Origin: JABDIP01 sp965227455
GTDB lineage: Bacteria > Pseudomonadota > Alphaproteobacteria > DSM-16000 > Inquilinaceae
Length of the DNA stretch: 64,000 nt
Reading direction: 5' to 3'
Assembly: GCA_965227455.1 (NCBI GenBank)
Contig: OZ245752.1
Location: 4,588,001-4,652,000 of the forward strand
Below are positions 52,182 through 61,409 of the stretch, piece by piece. Positions within the stretch are counted from its first letter, which is position 1. The number at the start of each line of letters is the position of its first letter. The position numbers and the translations under genes are program-made. The notes below the pieces were generated by a model. It was not told the DNA's origin and ran no database searches. It worked only from the letters and a program-made list of their open reading frames with translations.

Positions 52182-52432
52182 GGCCCGAGCGCGGCAGGCC
52201 CGGCCGAGAGCCTCTGCAGCGAATGACCCTCACGCCGGAACGACAGTTCACGTCGTTGGCCGCGGCCAAGCCCGACTGGCTTCTCTCCCTTTGGCGCAGG
52301 CTGGATTCCGACCGTCTGACGCAGGTCAATGCCCTACGGCCCCTCCGTAGCCAGACTTCTCCATGAATGACCACATCGTCTCGCAAGAGGACGCCTTTTG
52401 TGACGAGCCGTTGCGATGACAAGCCGGTCGTA

Positions 52433-53194
52433 ATGTCAGGGCGCAGACTTCGACCGGCCGACGGTGAGGCCAGACCATCGAATACGAGCTTCCTGCGTCG
52501 CGCTTTCCTTGTCCGAAGCGGGAAGGCCGCGTTGTTGGCCGCGAGCACCCTGGGACTCCCGATGCCTCAAATCTCCATCGCTCAGACTGACGACCCTCCT
52601 CGCGAAACCGCACTGCCGGAGCCTCATCAAGAAGGGCGCCTGACGCTCGAAGCAGCATTGGCAAGGCGGCGCTCGATCAGGGCGTTCTCGCAGGGATCCC
52701 TGACATTGGCGGAGATCTCGCAACTGCTTTGGGCCGGGCAAGGCATCACCAGCCCTGCGGGGTATCGGACGGCGCCTTCGGCCGGCGCCCTCTATCCGCT
52801 GGAGCTCTATGTGGCCGCCGGGCAGGTCGAGTCGCTTCCCGCGGACGTGTTCAGATACCAACCGTCAAGACACAAGCTCGAACGGGTCGGATCGGGCGAT
52901 CGACGCCGCTCCTTAAGCCGGGCGGCGCTCTCGCAGACGTGGATCGGGGACAGCGCCGCGATCATCGCCGTCGCGGCGATACCGCGACGCACGACGTCGA
53001 AGTACGGCGATCGCGGCATTCGATACGTCTATATGGAGGCAGGTCATGCCGCCCAGAACATCTGTCTTCAGGCCGCGTCCCTGGGCTTGGCCGTGACGCC
53101 GGTCGGTGCGTTTCGGGACGATGAGATCCGCGACGTACTGCAGATGAGACCGGAAATGGAGCCGCTCTACCTCCTGCCAATCGGACGGCGCTGA
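52433..53194 (+). CDS. SagB-type nitroreductase with Tat signal
   Basis: 253-aa FMN-dependent dehydrogenase of the SagB/ThcOx nitroreductase group (LEAALARRRSIRAFSQ near 72-87; LAEISQLLWAGQGIT; APSAGALYPLELYV; AGHAAQNICLQAASLGLAVTPVGAF). Residues 22-50 (RRAFLVRSGKAALLAASTLG) look like a twin-arginine signal, so an FMN-loaded enzyme would be exported. Azole-forming SagB works with cyclodehydratases, but no such partner is adjacent; exported stand-alone members have unknown substrates. ATG at 52433 is tentative; ATG at 52367 would add 22 residues. It is preceded by a 251-bp gap shared with the radical SAM gene. Confidence 0.83.
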   Translation: MSGRRLRPADGEARPSNTSFLRRAFLVRSGKAALLAASTLGLPMPQISIAQTDDPPRETALPEPHQEGRLTLEAALARRRSIRAFSQGSLTLAEISQLLWAGQGITSPAGYRTAPSAGALYPLELYVAAGQVESLPADVFRYQPSRHKLERVGSGDRRRSLSRAALSQTWIGDSAAIIAVAAIPRRTTSKYGDRGIRYVYMEAGHAAQNICLQAASLGLAVTPVGAFRDDEIRDVLQMRPEMEPLYLLPIGRR

Positions 53195-53352
53195 CGACCG
53201 TCGTCGTCAGCACGCCGTGAGGCCAAGCGCGCAGCCCGGCTGCCGCCGACTCCCGGTCAGCTTTTGACAGCGTCGGCCCTTCAGGGCCCGCGGTCTGCCG
53301 CCAACCTGGCCGGCAACGCAGAAAATCATCCGAAATTGTGCCCGTTCGGATT

Positions 53353-53432
53353 TGTTGGCGGTGCGGGCGGTCCAGAGCGAAACCGTCTCTGGTGCAATTT
53401 CCCTGAATAACAGGGAATGAACAGGGAAATCT
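53353..53432. repeat. Dispersed repeat, copy B
   Basis: About 80 bp matching copy A at 35777-35855 (GGCGGTGCGGGCGG, GAGCGAAACCGTCTC, TTCCCTGAATAACAGGGAA). The match resumes near 53448 (AATCTCGATATGGG). It lies in the 445-bp gap (53195-53639) between the SagB-type gene and the end of the DUF917 operon; nothing else is recognisable in that gap. Confidence 0.65.
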
Positions 53433-53639
53433 GTCAATGGATCAGGGAATCTCGATATGGGAACAGGGTAATCATTCAGCAGATCAGCACGACCGTTCGG
53501 GCGGCGCTCAGGTTCGAATCGGAGGCCTGCAACCACCGAGAATTGACTTTGCTGGTGCCGGTTTGAATGCGGGCAATCGATCGGCCCCATCACCGACCAT
53601 CGAACCCAACCGACGATGGTGGTCCTCAGCCGCGACTGG

Positions 53640-54734
53640 CTACGGCGGCGATTGATGGAACGGCCTGTCCTCCACCGGGTGATAGTCGAGGTCATATCCG
53701 AAATATCGTGGCCCGACGAGTTCGAGGCCCTGCGGAGAACGCCACTGCGGATTGCAGGGAATTGCCAACGCCGCCACCCGAAGTCCGAACCGCAGGGATT
53801 CAGTCGTTATGGGCTCACCGGTATCGATGTCGAGCAGGGTGATGAGATCCGGCGTCGTCACGATCGGCTTTCCGTCCAGATACGCAATCAGGAATTCGTT
53901 CTGAAAACTGAGCCGCAGCGTCCGGCCCCGGAACTGGTCCAGCCCCTCGATCTTCGTCTCGCCGAGCGCAAAGCCGCCGATGGTCCGTCGCTCAACATCC
54001 TGAACCCGCCCGCGGAACAGGGCGAAGGCACCGAGGCGATCTTGCATGGTGACGACCGGATCGGCGTGCTTAGCGCGGCTGCGACGCAAGGTGCGGCCAA
54101 GATCGGCGGCCAGCGTCAGCGTGCCCTTAACGATGGCCTTCTTCGCCTGCGCGCCACGCATCGGATAGAAGGCCAGCAATGCCGACCCACCCATCTCGAT
54201 GGTGGCCGCCCGCGCCAGGCGCTCGGTCCAGCGGTTGTCAATGGTGTCGAGAATGATCGAGTTGCCCTTGTCATCGGCCAGCACCATTGGCGTGGCGGCG
54301 ACGCCGTGCAGGGTGAAGGTCACCATCTGCAACTCGGGAAAGGCACGCCCCATGCCGTCGCCGTCGACCAGCGGCAGTCCAGTCTCCGCTGCGACGATGA
54401 AGGGCGTTGTGGAATTCAGGCCGCCCGCCTCGCCACAAAGTACTGCGGAAATCGGCTCGCCGAGGAGTTCCTCCAGTTTGCGGAAAGCTAAGACGATCTC
54501 GTCGCCTTGAGGCAGCTTTTCGGTCATCACCGTCGGCGCGCCCATCATGCAGGCAGGCACAATCCAGCCGTCGTCGGGCATCTGGTCGATGTCGACCAAC
54601 CGTACCGGGGCGTTGCGCCGGATCGCCTCCTTCGCCATCAGCTTGCCGATATAGGGATCACCGCCGCCGCCGGTACCCAGGATGGCGCCGCCGGTCGCGA
54701 TGTCGTCCATGTCGTCGATGTCGATCAGCCGCAT
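53640..54734 (-). CDS. DUF917 family protein, second copy of the tandem
   Basis: 364-aa member of DUF917, a family of unknown activity often encoded with hydantoinase/oxoprolinase genes. Signatures are ILGTGGGGDPYIG near residue 18, VDGDGMGRAFPELQM near 120, ADDKGNSIILD near 150, and a C-terminal LDIDTGEPITTESLRFG. It is about a third identical by eye to the upstream DUF917 protein, so the two probably form a heteromer or act on the same substrate. ATG at 54734 follows the previous gene by 17 bp. It is the last gene of the operon. Confidence 0.88.
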   Translation of the reverse strand: MRLIDIDDMDDIATGGAILGTGGGGDPYIGKLMAKEAIRRNAPVRLVDIDQMPDDGWIVPACMMGAPTVMTEKLPQGDEIVLAFRKLEELLGEPISAVLCGEAGGLNSTTPFIVAAETGLPLVDGDGMGRAFPELQMVTFTLHGVAATPMVLADDKGNSIILDTIDNRWTERLARAATIEMGGSALLAFYPMRGAQAKKAIVKGTLTLAADLGRTLRRSRAKHADPVVTMQDRLGAFALFRGRVQDVERRTIGGFALGETKIEGLDQFRGRTLRLSFQNEFLIAYLDGKPIVTTPDLITLLDIDTGEPITTESLRFGLRVAALAIPCNPQWRSPQGLELVGPRYFGYDLDYHPVEDRPFHQSPP

Positions 54735-54751
54735 AGGTCAGTCCTTCCGGG

Positions 54752-55837
54752 TCAGGCCGCCAGCGGGCGGTAGTCCAGTTCGGGGTAGCCGAAGGCGGCC
54801 GGACCGACCACCTCCAGCGCGGGTACCGTCCGCAACAGGTCATGGGCCGGCAGCGCGATGGTCGCCAACTGCTGGCCGTAGCGCAGCATCTCTGTGGTGA
54901 TCGGCTCGCCGGTCTCCAGCTCAACGTTGATGATGAGGTCCGGCACCGTCACCTCGGCGACGCCGTCCCGCCAGAAGACGAGGTTCTCGTTCTGGATGGC
55001 AATCTTCGCGCTTTCGCCACGATGGTCGCCGACGCCGTCCAGCAACGTCTCTCCGACCGCGAACCCGCCTTTCAGGTCGCGGCGGACGTCGATCACCTTG
55101 CCGGTGAAGGCGAGACTGGCGCCGGTAGCCGCCAGCACGGCGTCAACTGCATCGCGACGCTGGGCGCGGGCGTCAACGATCGCACGGCCGATCTCCAGCG
55201 CCTGGGTGACGGTGCCGGGGATCGCGTGGCTGGCCAGGAAACCGGCCGGCATCGGCGCCGTCGCCAACCCCGCCCCGGCGCCCATGTCCACGGCGATCGA
55301 CCGCGCGAAGCGCTCCAACCAGTACATGTCGACGACGTCCTTGAAGACGACGGTGTTGCCCTTGTCGTCGGAGATTGCCGCCGGCGCGGGCGACTGGCCG
55401 TAGATGAAGAAGGTGGTCATCTGGACTTCGGGAAAGGCCCGGCCCATGCCGTCGGCATCGAGCACCGGGATGCCCGCCTGCGCTGCCGTCAGCATCGGTT
55501 CCATGGAGTTGGCGCCGCCGATCTCCGCCGCGATCAGCGCCGCCATCGGCTGCCCGACCGTGACCTCCAGAGCGCGAAGAGCGCGCAGGCATTCCTCACC
55601 CTCCTCGAATTTCTCGACGCCGACGACGGGCGCGCCGATGCCGCCGACGCTGGCCACCGGCGCGTCGTCCGGCAAGGCGCCAAGCGGCAGAATGTCGACC
55701 ACCGCGCCCCGGCGCATCAGCTCCCGGGTCCGCAGCATGCCGATATAGGGGCTGCCGCCGCCGCCGGTCCCCAACAGGGCGGCACCGAGCGCCAGCGGCT
55801 CGAGGTCCGCCTCGGTCAAGCGCCAGGTCTCAGGCAT
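54752..55837 (-). CDS. DUF917 family protein, first copy of the tandem
   Basis: 361-aa DUF917 protein with LLGTGGGGSPYIG near residue 20, LDADGMGRAFPEVQM, SDDKGNTVVFKD, and VELETGEPITTEMLRYG near the C terminus. Its first 8 bp overlap the end of the hydantoinase-family gene, implying tight co-translation. The paired DUF917 arrangement downstream of HyuA and a Dpp-type importer suggests catabolism of an imported lactam or amide-like compound; this is inference from context. Confidence 0.9.
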   Translation of the reverse strand: MPETWRLTEADLEPLALGAALLGTGGGGSPYIGMLRTRELMRRGAVVDILPLGALPDDAPVASVGGIGAPVVGVEKFEEGEECLRALRALEVTVGQPMAALIAAEIGGANSMEPMLTAAQAGIPVLDADGMGRAFPEVQMTTFFIYGQSPAPAAISDDKGNTVVFKDVVDMYWLERFARSIAVDMGAGAGLATAPMPAGFLASHAIPGTVTQALEIGRAIVDARAQRRDAVDAVLAATGASLAFTGKVIDVRRDLKGGFAVGETLLDGVGDHRGESAKIAIQNENLVFWRDGVAEVTVPDLIINVELETGEPITTEMLRYGQQLATIALPAHDLLRTVPALEVVGPAAFGYPELDYRPLAA

Positions 55838-57377
55838 GAAGCTCTCCGACGGCCTTCACCCGAATGCGGGTGGCGTTCCCCGGCAGGTAGGCCAGCGGCA
55901 CGTCCTCGACATCGACGATGTCGATGGTTTCGGGCCGCGCGCCGGCCGACTCCGCCGCCTCCGTCGCCCGGCGCTTGGCGTCGTCCAGCGCCTCGGTCCG
56001 CCCCATCTCGGCCAGCGCGTAGACCCGGTCGATTTCGCCGCTGACCTGGGCGATCGCGGCACCGACGGCATTGGCGACGGCGTAGTGCTGCGGCTTGACG
56101 ACGTCGAGCTCGCCGATCCGATCGCCGACCAGGATGCTGCCACCGCCCACGACGATCACCGGCAGCGGCTCGGGCGAGAGCCGCGAGCGTTCGACCGCCA
56201 GTTCCACCATCCGGGCGATCTCCTCGCGCGTCCGCTCGATCAGCCCCGCGTCGAGGTGCTCGACGCTGGCTCGGTCGCCGATCTCGGCAGCACCTGCGGC
56301 AATCACCACATCGGTCGTCGTCAGCGTATCGCCGCCGAAGCACAGCGCATCCTCGGTCAGCCGGAACCCGACCGAGCGTGGTCCGACGGCGACCTTGCCG
56401 TCGGCCTCTTCGACCACCAGCGAGCCGCCGCCGAGGCCGATGGAGAATACGTCGGGCATGCGGAAGTTCGTGCGGACCCCGCCGACCTCCACGGCGACCG
56501 AGGCCGGCCGGGGGAACCCCTTGTGCAGCGCCCCGACATCGGTCGTCGTGCCGCCGATATCGACGACGATCGCCTCGGCGACGCCGGAGAGGAAGGCGGC
56601 GCCGCGCATCGAGTTGGTCGGGCCGCTGGCAAAGGTCAACACCGGGAAGCGCTCGGCGAAGCCGGCATCCATCAGGGTGCCGTCGTTCTGGGTCAGGAAG
56701 AACCGGCCCTTGATGCCGCACCGGTCCAGCGCACCGCGAAACGCCGTCATCACCTGCGCCGACAGGTCGCGCAGACAGGCATTCATGATCGCCGCGTTCT
56801 CGCGCTCCAACAGGCCGATGCGGCCGATATCGACTGACCGCGTGATGTGGGCGTCCGGGACCACCTCGGCCAGGACGCTTTCGGCTTGCTCCTCCATCTC
56901 CGTGTTGACCGGGCTGAACACCGAGGAGATGGCGATCGAGCGGATGCCCTTGGCGGCGATGTCGGCGCCGATGCGGCGCAGCTCGTCCGGGTCGAGCGCG
57001 GAGATCACGCGGCCGTCGAACTCATGCCCGCCATGGGCCATGTAGACGTGGTTGCCAATCGCCGACCTGAGGTCTTCGGGCCAGTCGACCATTGGAGGCA
57101 GCGAGGCGGTTGCCGGAAGTCCGAGCCGAACGGCGGCGGTCAGGGCGAGGTCGCGGCGCTGCACCACCGCGTTTGTGAAGTGGGTGGTGCCGATCATGAT
57201 TACGTCGACTTCGCCCGGCGCGACGCCGGACGCCTCCAGAACACCCTCCAGCGCGGCGATCACGCCGCCCATGACGTCCTGGGTGGTGGCCGCCTTGATG
57301 CTGGCGACGACAGTCCGACCATCCATCACCACTGCGTCGGTGTTGGTCCCGCCGACGTCGATGCCGATGCGTAGCAC
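55830..57377 (-). CDS. Hydantoinase/oxoprolinase family protein (HyuA-like)
   Basis: 515-aa ATP-dependent ring-opening amidohydrolase family member. ASKHA phosphate loops are RIGIDVGGTNTDAVVMDG at the N terminus and VVDIGGTTTDVGAL near 270. Further family motifs are TTHFTNAVVQRR and RENAAIMNACLRDL. It is shorter than the classical 700-aa HyuA and matches the form usually found with DUF917. It may hydrolyse a hydantoin, oxoproline or similar lactam. ATG at 57377 lies 7 bp after the DppF stop. It is part of the eight-gene minus-strand operon. Confidence 0.9.
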   Translation of the reverse strand: MLRIGIDVGGTNTDAVVMDGRTVVASIKAATTQDVMGGVIAALEGVLEASGVAPGEVDVIMIGTTHFTNAVVQRRDLALTAAVRLGLPATASLPPMVDWPEDLRSAIGNHVYMAHGGHEFDGRVISALDPDELRRIGADIAAKGIRSIAISSVFSPVNTEMEEQAESVLAEVVPDAHITRSVDIGRIGLLERENAAIMNACLRDLSAQVMTAFRGALDRCGIKGRFFLTQNDGTLMDAGFAERFPVLTFASGPTNSMRGAAFLSGVAEAIVVDIGGTTTDVGALHKGFPRPASVAVEVGGVRTNFRMPDVFSIGLGGGSLVVEEADGKVAVGPRSVGFRLTEDALCFGGDTLTTTDVVIAAGAAEIGDRASVEHLDAGLIERTREEIARMVELAVERSRLSPEPLPVIVVGGGSILVGDRIGELDVVKPQHYAVANAVGAAIAQVSGEIDRVYALAEMGRTEALDDAKRRATEAAESAGARPETIDIVDVEDVPLAYLPGNATRIRVKAVGELHA

Positions 57378-57384
57378 GATGAGA

Positions 57385-58404
57385 TCACTCCTCTTTCAGC
57401 GTATCCCGGCGTCCGGATTCCGGCGCGTCGAGAAGGTGGCAGCGCGCGTCATGACCGGCGCCGGCCGTGTGGAACACGGGGTCTTCGCGGCGACAGCGCT
57501 CAAAGACCTTCGGGCAACGGGTGTGGAAGCTGCATCCCGGCGGGATGCGCGCCGGGCTTGGAATCTCGCCACTGAGCGGCGGAATGTCGGGCCTGAGCGC
57601 GGCCTCTGCGTCGGAGATCACCGGGACCGCCGCGATCAGGCTACGGGTGTAGGGATGGCTGGGCCGCTCGAACACCTCCGGCGTCGGGCCGCTCTCGACC
57701 ATGCGGCCGAGATAGAGGATGCCCACCTGGCCGGCGAAATTGCGCATTAGGCTGAGGTCGTGGGAGATGAACAGGAAGGTCAGCCCGCGATCCGCAGCCA
57801 GCCCGGCGAGCAGGTCGATGATTTTGGCCTGAACCGAGACGTCCAGCGCGGAGGTCGGCTCGTCGAGGATGATCAGCAACGGTTCGACCGCCAGCGCTCG
57901 GGCAATGGCGACCCGCTGCTTCTGGCCTCCGGACAGCTCGTGCGGAAACCGCTGGGCGAAGCCGCGCGGCAATTCCACCAATTCCAGCAGCTCGGCGACG
58001 CGGGCCGCGATCCCGGCCCGGGCCCGCCCCTGCGCCTCCAGAGGCACCGCCACATTGCTGCCGACGCTGCGCCGCGGATTGAGCGACGAGCCGGGATTCT
58101 GGAAGACCATCTGGACCTGCCGGCGATAGGCCCGGCCACCCGTCTCGCCATCGACATCGCGCCCGTCGAAACGAATGGTCCCAGCCGTTGGCCGGTAGAG
58201 ACCGACCAGCATGCGGGCGATGGTCGACTTGCCCGACCCGCTCTCTCCGGCGAGGCCGAAAACCGCGCCGCGCGGAATGGAGAAATCGACACCGTCCACC
58301 GCGCGCACCTGGCCACGGACCGTCTGGACCAGCCCGTGACGAATCGGGAAATGCTTGGTCAGGCCCCGGACCGTCAGCAGCGGTTCCGCATTCGCCGCCG
58401 TCAT
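57385..58404 (-). CDS. ABC peptide-type transporter ATPase (DppF/OppF-like)
   Basis: 339-aa ATPase with Walker A GESGSGKS, signature LSGGQKQRVAIARAL, Walker B LLIILDEPTSALDVSVQ, and the C-terminal oligopeptide-type domain with cysteines (PPGCSFHTRCPKVFERCRREDP) that may bind an Fe-S cluster. ATG at 58404 overlaps the preceding ATPase stop by 4 bp; the longer open frame upstream lies inside that gene. Confidence 0.93.
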   Translation of the reverse strand: MTAANAEPLLTVRGLTKHFPIRHGLVQTVRGQVRAVDGVDFSIPRGAVFGLAGESGSGKSTIARMLVGLYRPTAGTIRFDGRDVDGETGGRAYRRQVQMVFQNPGSSLNPRRSVGSNVAVPLEAQGRARAGIAARVAELLELVELPRGFAQRFPHELSGGQKQRVAIARALAVEPLLIILDEPTSALDVSVQAKIIDLLAGLAADRGLTFLFISHDLSLMRNFAGQVGILYLGRMVESGPTPEVFERPSHPYTRSLIAAVPVISDAEAALRPDIPPLSGEIPSPARIPPGCSFHTRCPKVFERCRREDPVFHTAGAGHDARCHLLDAPESGRRDTLKEE

Positions 58405-59420
58405 CGGCCGGCCTCCGCCGCTTGCAGTTCCGCCTCCGCACCTTCGGCGTTCAGCCAGCAGGCCACAGCCCGCCCGTCCCCGACGGTGAATCGTCGGGGC
58501 GTTTCCCGGCACGGCGCGAACCGGTGCGGACACCGCGGCGCGAAGCGGCAGCCCGCCGGCGGGTCGACATAGTCGGGGATGGTGCCGTCGATGCCCCGGA
58601 AGGTGGTGTCGCCCGACAGCTTGGGCACGCAGTCGATCAGCGCTCGTGTGTAGGGGTGTTTGGGCGCTTCGAACAGGTCGTGGGTGGGTGCGTGCTCAAC
58701 GATGGTGCCTGCATACATGACGTAGGCGTCGTCGGCCATCTCCCGCACCACGCCCAGATTGTGGGTGATCATCAGCAGCGCCAGGTCGCGCTCCGCCACC
58801 AGATCGTCAAGCAGGCGGAGAATCTCGTCCTGGGTGGTCACGTCCAGCGCCGTGCCCGGTTCGTCGGCGATCAGCAATCGCGGCTCATTAAGCAGCGCCA
58901 TGGCGATCAGCACCCGCTGGCGCATGCCGCCCGACAGCATGATCGGGTAGGCCTCGACGATGCGCCTCGGATCGGGCATGCGGACCTGGTCCAGGATCTC
59001 CAGCACACGCGATCGGCGTGCCGCGGCATCCCGACGGCGCCCCAGCCGTCGGTCGGCATGCTTCACGATCGAGAGCATCTGGTCGCCGATGGTGAAGACG
59101 GGATTCAGCGAGGTCATCGGGTCCTGGAAGACCATCGACATCGCCGTTCCCCTGAGAGCATCGCGCTGGCGGGCCGGCATGGTCAGCAGGTCCTCGCCCT
59201 CGAAGCGGATCGCGCCTGAGACAACGCGCGCCGGCGGGCTCCTCAGAATGCCCATGATGGCGCGCAGGGTGACCGACTTGCCGCAGCCAGTCTCGCCGAC
59301 CAGCGCGGCGTGCTGGCCGGCACGGATGGTCAGGTTGACGTCCTCCAGCACCCTGGCGGCGCGGCCATAGGTGTCGAAATGGACCGTGAGGTTCTCGACC
59401 TCGAGGATCGGCGCGCTCAT
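58401..59420 (-). CDS. ABC peptide-type transporter ATPase (DppD/OppD-like)
   Basis: 339-aa ATPase with Walker A GETGCGKS, signature LSGGMRQRVLIAMALL, Walker B LLIADEPGTALDVTTQ and the cysteine-bearing C-terminal domain (AGCRFAPRCPHRFAPC). In the Walker B region it has GTALD where most have PTTALD. ATG at 59420 overlaps the DppC-like stop (ATGA). Confidence 0.93.
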   Translation of the reverse strand: MSAPILEVENLTVHFDTYGRAARVLEDVNLTIRAGQHAALVGETGCGKSVTLRAIMGILRSPPARVVSGAIRFEGEDLLTMPARQRDALRGTAMSMVFQDPMTSLNPVFTIGDQMLSIVKHADRRLGRRRDAAARRSRVLEILDQVRMPDPRRIVEAYPIMLSGGMRQRVLIAMALLNEPRLLIADEPGTALDVTTQDEILRLLDDLVAERDLALLMITHNLGVVREMADDAYVMYAGTIVEHAPTHDLFEAPKHPYTRALIDCVPKLSGDTTFRGIDGTIPDYVDPPAGCRFAPRCPHRFAPCRETPRRFTVGDGRAVACWLNAEGAEAELQAAEAGR

Positions 59421-60322
59421 CGCACCTCCTCGACGTCGAACAGGTCGCGCAGCCCGTCGCCCAGCAGGTTGAACCCCAGGATTGCGTAAAGGATCGCCGC
59501 CCCCGGCAGCACCGACTGCCACCACCGGTCCGGCAAGTAGTCGGCGCCCGTGGAAACCATGGTGCCGAGGTCCGGGGTCGGCGGCTGGATTCCGAGGCCG
59601 AGGAAGCTGAGCGACGCGCCGATCAGGATGACGAAACCGGCATCCAGCGTCACCTTGACCGAGATGGCCGAGACGCAATTCGGCAGCAGCTCGCGGAACA
59701 GGATGTGGAACTTGCTGGCGCCGACGATCTCCGCCGCCTCGATGAACTCCTGATGCTTCAGGGTGCGGGTGATCGAGTAGATCAGCCGCGTGTGCCAGGT
59801 CCACCACAGGATCGAGATGGCGATCATGGCGTTGATCAGGTTCGGCGACAGCACCGCGGTGATCGCCAGCGCCATGACCAGCGGTGGGATGGCAAGGGCG
59901 ATATCCGTCGCCCGCATCACCACGATCTCGACCCAGCCGCCGAAATAGCCGGCCACGAGACCCAACATGATCCCGAACGGGACCGAGACACCCAGCACCA
60001 CGACGACCAGCATCAGCGATACGCGATAGCCGTAGATGACCCGGGTGAAGACGTCCCGGCCGACATTGTCGGTGCCGAACAGGTGCTCGAGGCTGGGCGG
60101 CAGATGGCGCGCCCGGAAATCGACGAAGGCGCCGACCTGCTCCGGATAGGGGGCGATCAGCGGCGCAAAGATGGCCGCGATGAAGACGCTGATGACGATC
60201 AGCGCGCCGATCACGGCGGTGGGATTGCGCCGGAAGCGGTACCAGGTCTTGTAGCGGCTGGAGACCGCGGCCGCGGCGACCGTTTCCCTGGCCTCGAAGG
60301 CGCCGGCGGGTTCGACCGTCAT
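59417..60322 (-). CDS. ABC peptide-type transporter permease (DppC/OppC-like)
   Basis: 301-aa permease with an N-terminal TM (ALIVISVFIAAIFAPLIAPY), the GTDNVGRDVFTRVIYGYRVS segment typical of DppC/OppC, five further TM segments and the EAA loop EFIEAAEIVGASKFHILFRE. Its ends overlap both neighbours by 4 bp, showing strict translational coupling. Confidence 0.93.
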   Translation of the reverse strand: MTVEPAGAFEARETVAAAAVSSRYKTWYRFRRNPTAVIGALIVISVFIAAIFAPLIAPYPEQVGAFVDFRARHLPPSLEHLFGTDNVGRDVFTRVIYGYRVSLMLVVVVLGVSVPFGIMLGLVAGYFGGWVEIVVMRATDIALAIPPLVMALAITAVLSPNLINAMIAISILWWTWHTRLIYSITRTLKHQEFIEAAEIVGASKFHILFRELLPNCVSAISVKVTLDAGFVILIGASLSFLGLGIQPPTPDLGTMVSTGADYLPDRWWQSVLPGAAILYAILGFNLLGDGLRDLFDVEEVR

Positions 60323-61341
60323 CGTGCCCCCCGGATGCGCACCCGGGGATCGACATAGCCCACCAGGATGTCGATCAGCAGGTTGATGGTGACGAAGAAC
60401 AGGCCGGAGATCATGACGACCCCCATCACCGCGTTCAGGTCCTTCTGCAGGATGGTGCGCACGCCGTAGCTCGCCATGCCGGGCCAGCCGAATACCAGCT
60501 CGACCACGAAGGCGTTCCCGATCAGCGACGCGAACTCCAGCCCGAGGATCGTCAGCGGCGGCACGAAGCTCGGCCGCAGCATGTATTTCCAGGTCCTCAC
60601 CCAGGCCGGAATGCCGAAGGCGCGGGAGGCCTCGATATAGTCCTGCCGGGCGACGTCGATCATGCTCGACCGGGTAATCCGGGTGATCTGGCCAATCGTC
60701 GCGGCCGACAGCGCCAGGCTGGGAAGCAGGAGGTGGCGCAAGGCCTCGCCGAACACATCCGGCCGGCCCTTGATCAGCGTGTCGATCAGCAGCAGACCGG
60801 TCACGTCCGCCTGGAACGGCAGGCCCGCCGGCAACCGGCCGGACACCGGCAGGATGTCGAGCACGTATCCGGCGAGCAGCTGCAACAGGATGGCCAGGAA
60901 GAAACTGGGCGTGACGACGCCCAGCAGTGCCATCAGCCGACTGGTGTTGTCGATCCAGCGGTCCTTGTTGCGGGCCGCCAGCACGCCGGCCGGCACGCCG
61001 ATCAGGAACCCCAGCAGCACGGTGGCGCAGACCAGCTCGAAGGTGGCCCCGAAGGTCTGTGCGATGTCCAGGTTGACGGAGCGCTGGGTCAGCAGCGACC
61101 GCCCGAGATCACCCTGCACCAGCCCCCCGGCGAAGCGGCCATATTGCTCCCAGAGGGGCAAGTCGAGGCCCATTTCGGTGCGCAGCTGGTCGACCTGTTC
61201 GGATGTCGCCAAAGGCCCGAGCGCGATACGCGCCGGGTCGCCCGGGACCACCCGGGCAATGGTGAAGATCACCAACGACAGGCCGAACAGGACCAGCAAC
61301 GACCAAAGCAGCCGCCGGACGATGAAATAGAGGAATTCCAT
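60319..61341 (-). CDS. ABC peptide-type transporter permease (DppB/OppB-like)
   Basis: 340-aa permease with six TM segments. TM1 is FIVRRLLWSLLVLFGLSLVI, followed by the PGDPARIALG loop typical of DppB, and the EAA loop YIEASRAFGIPAWVRTWKYM near 235. It overlaps dppC by 4 bp and begins 68 bp after the binding-protein gene. Confidence 0.93.
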   Translation of the reverse strand: MEFLYFIVRRLLWSLLVLFGLSLVIFTIARVVPGDPARIALGPLATSEQVDQLRTEMGLDLPLWEQYGRFAGGLVQGDLGRSLLTQRSVNLDIAQTFGATFELVCATVLLGFLIGVPAGVLAARNKDRWIDNTSRLMALLGVVTPSFFLAILLQLLAGYVLDILPVSGRLPAGLPFQADVTGLLLIDTLIKGRPDVFGEALRHLLLPSLALSAATIGQITRITRSSMIDVARQDYIEASRAFGIPAWVRTWKYMLRPSFVPPLTILGLEFASLIGNAFVVELVFGWPGMASYGVRTILQKDLNAVMGVVMISGLFFVTINLLIDILVGYVDPRVRIRGAR

Positions 61342-61409
61342 GGGGCCGGGAATCCGGGAGGACTGGAAGCCAGGCGACGCCCGCGTGGCGCCGCCCGGCC
61401 GGCCTCACG

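Noticed and set aside
58401..60356. 651-codon frame suggesting a DppC-DppD fusion
   Set aside because: The part upstream of 59420 is an out-of-frame reading of the permease gene; the ATPase has its own ATG overlapping the permease stop, as the other genes in the operon do.
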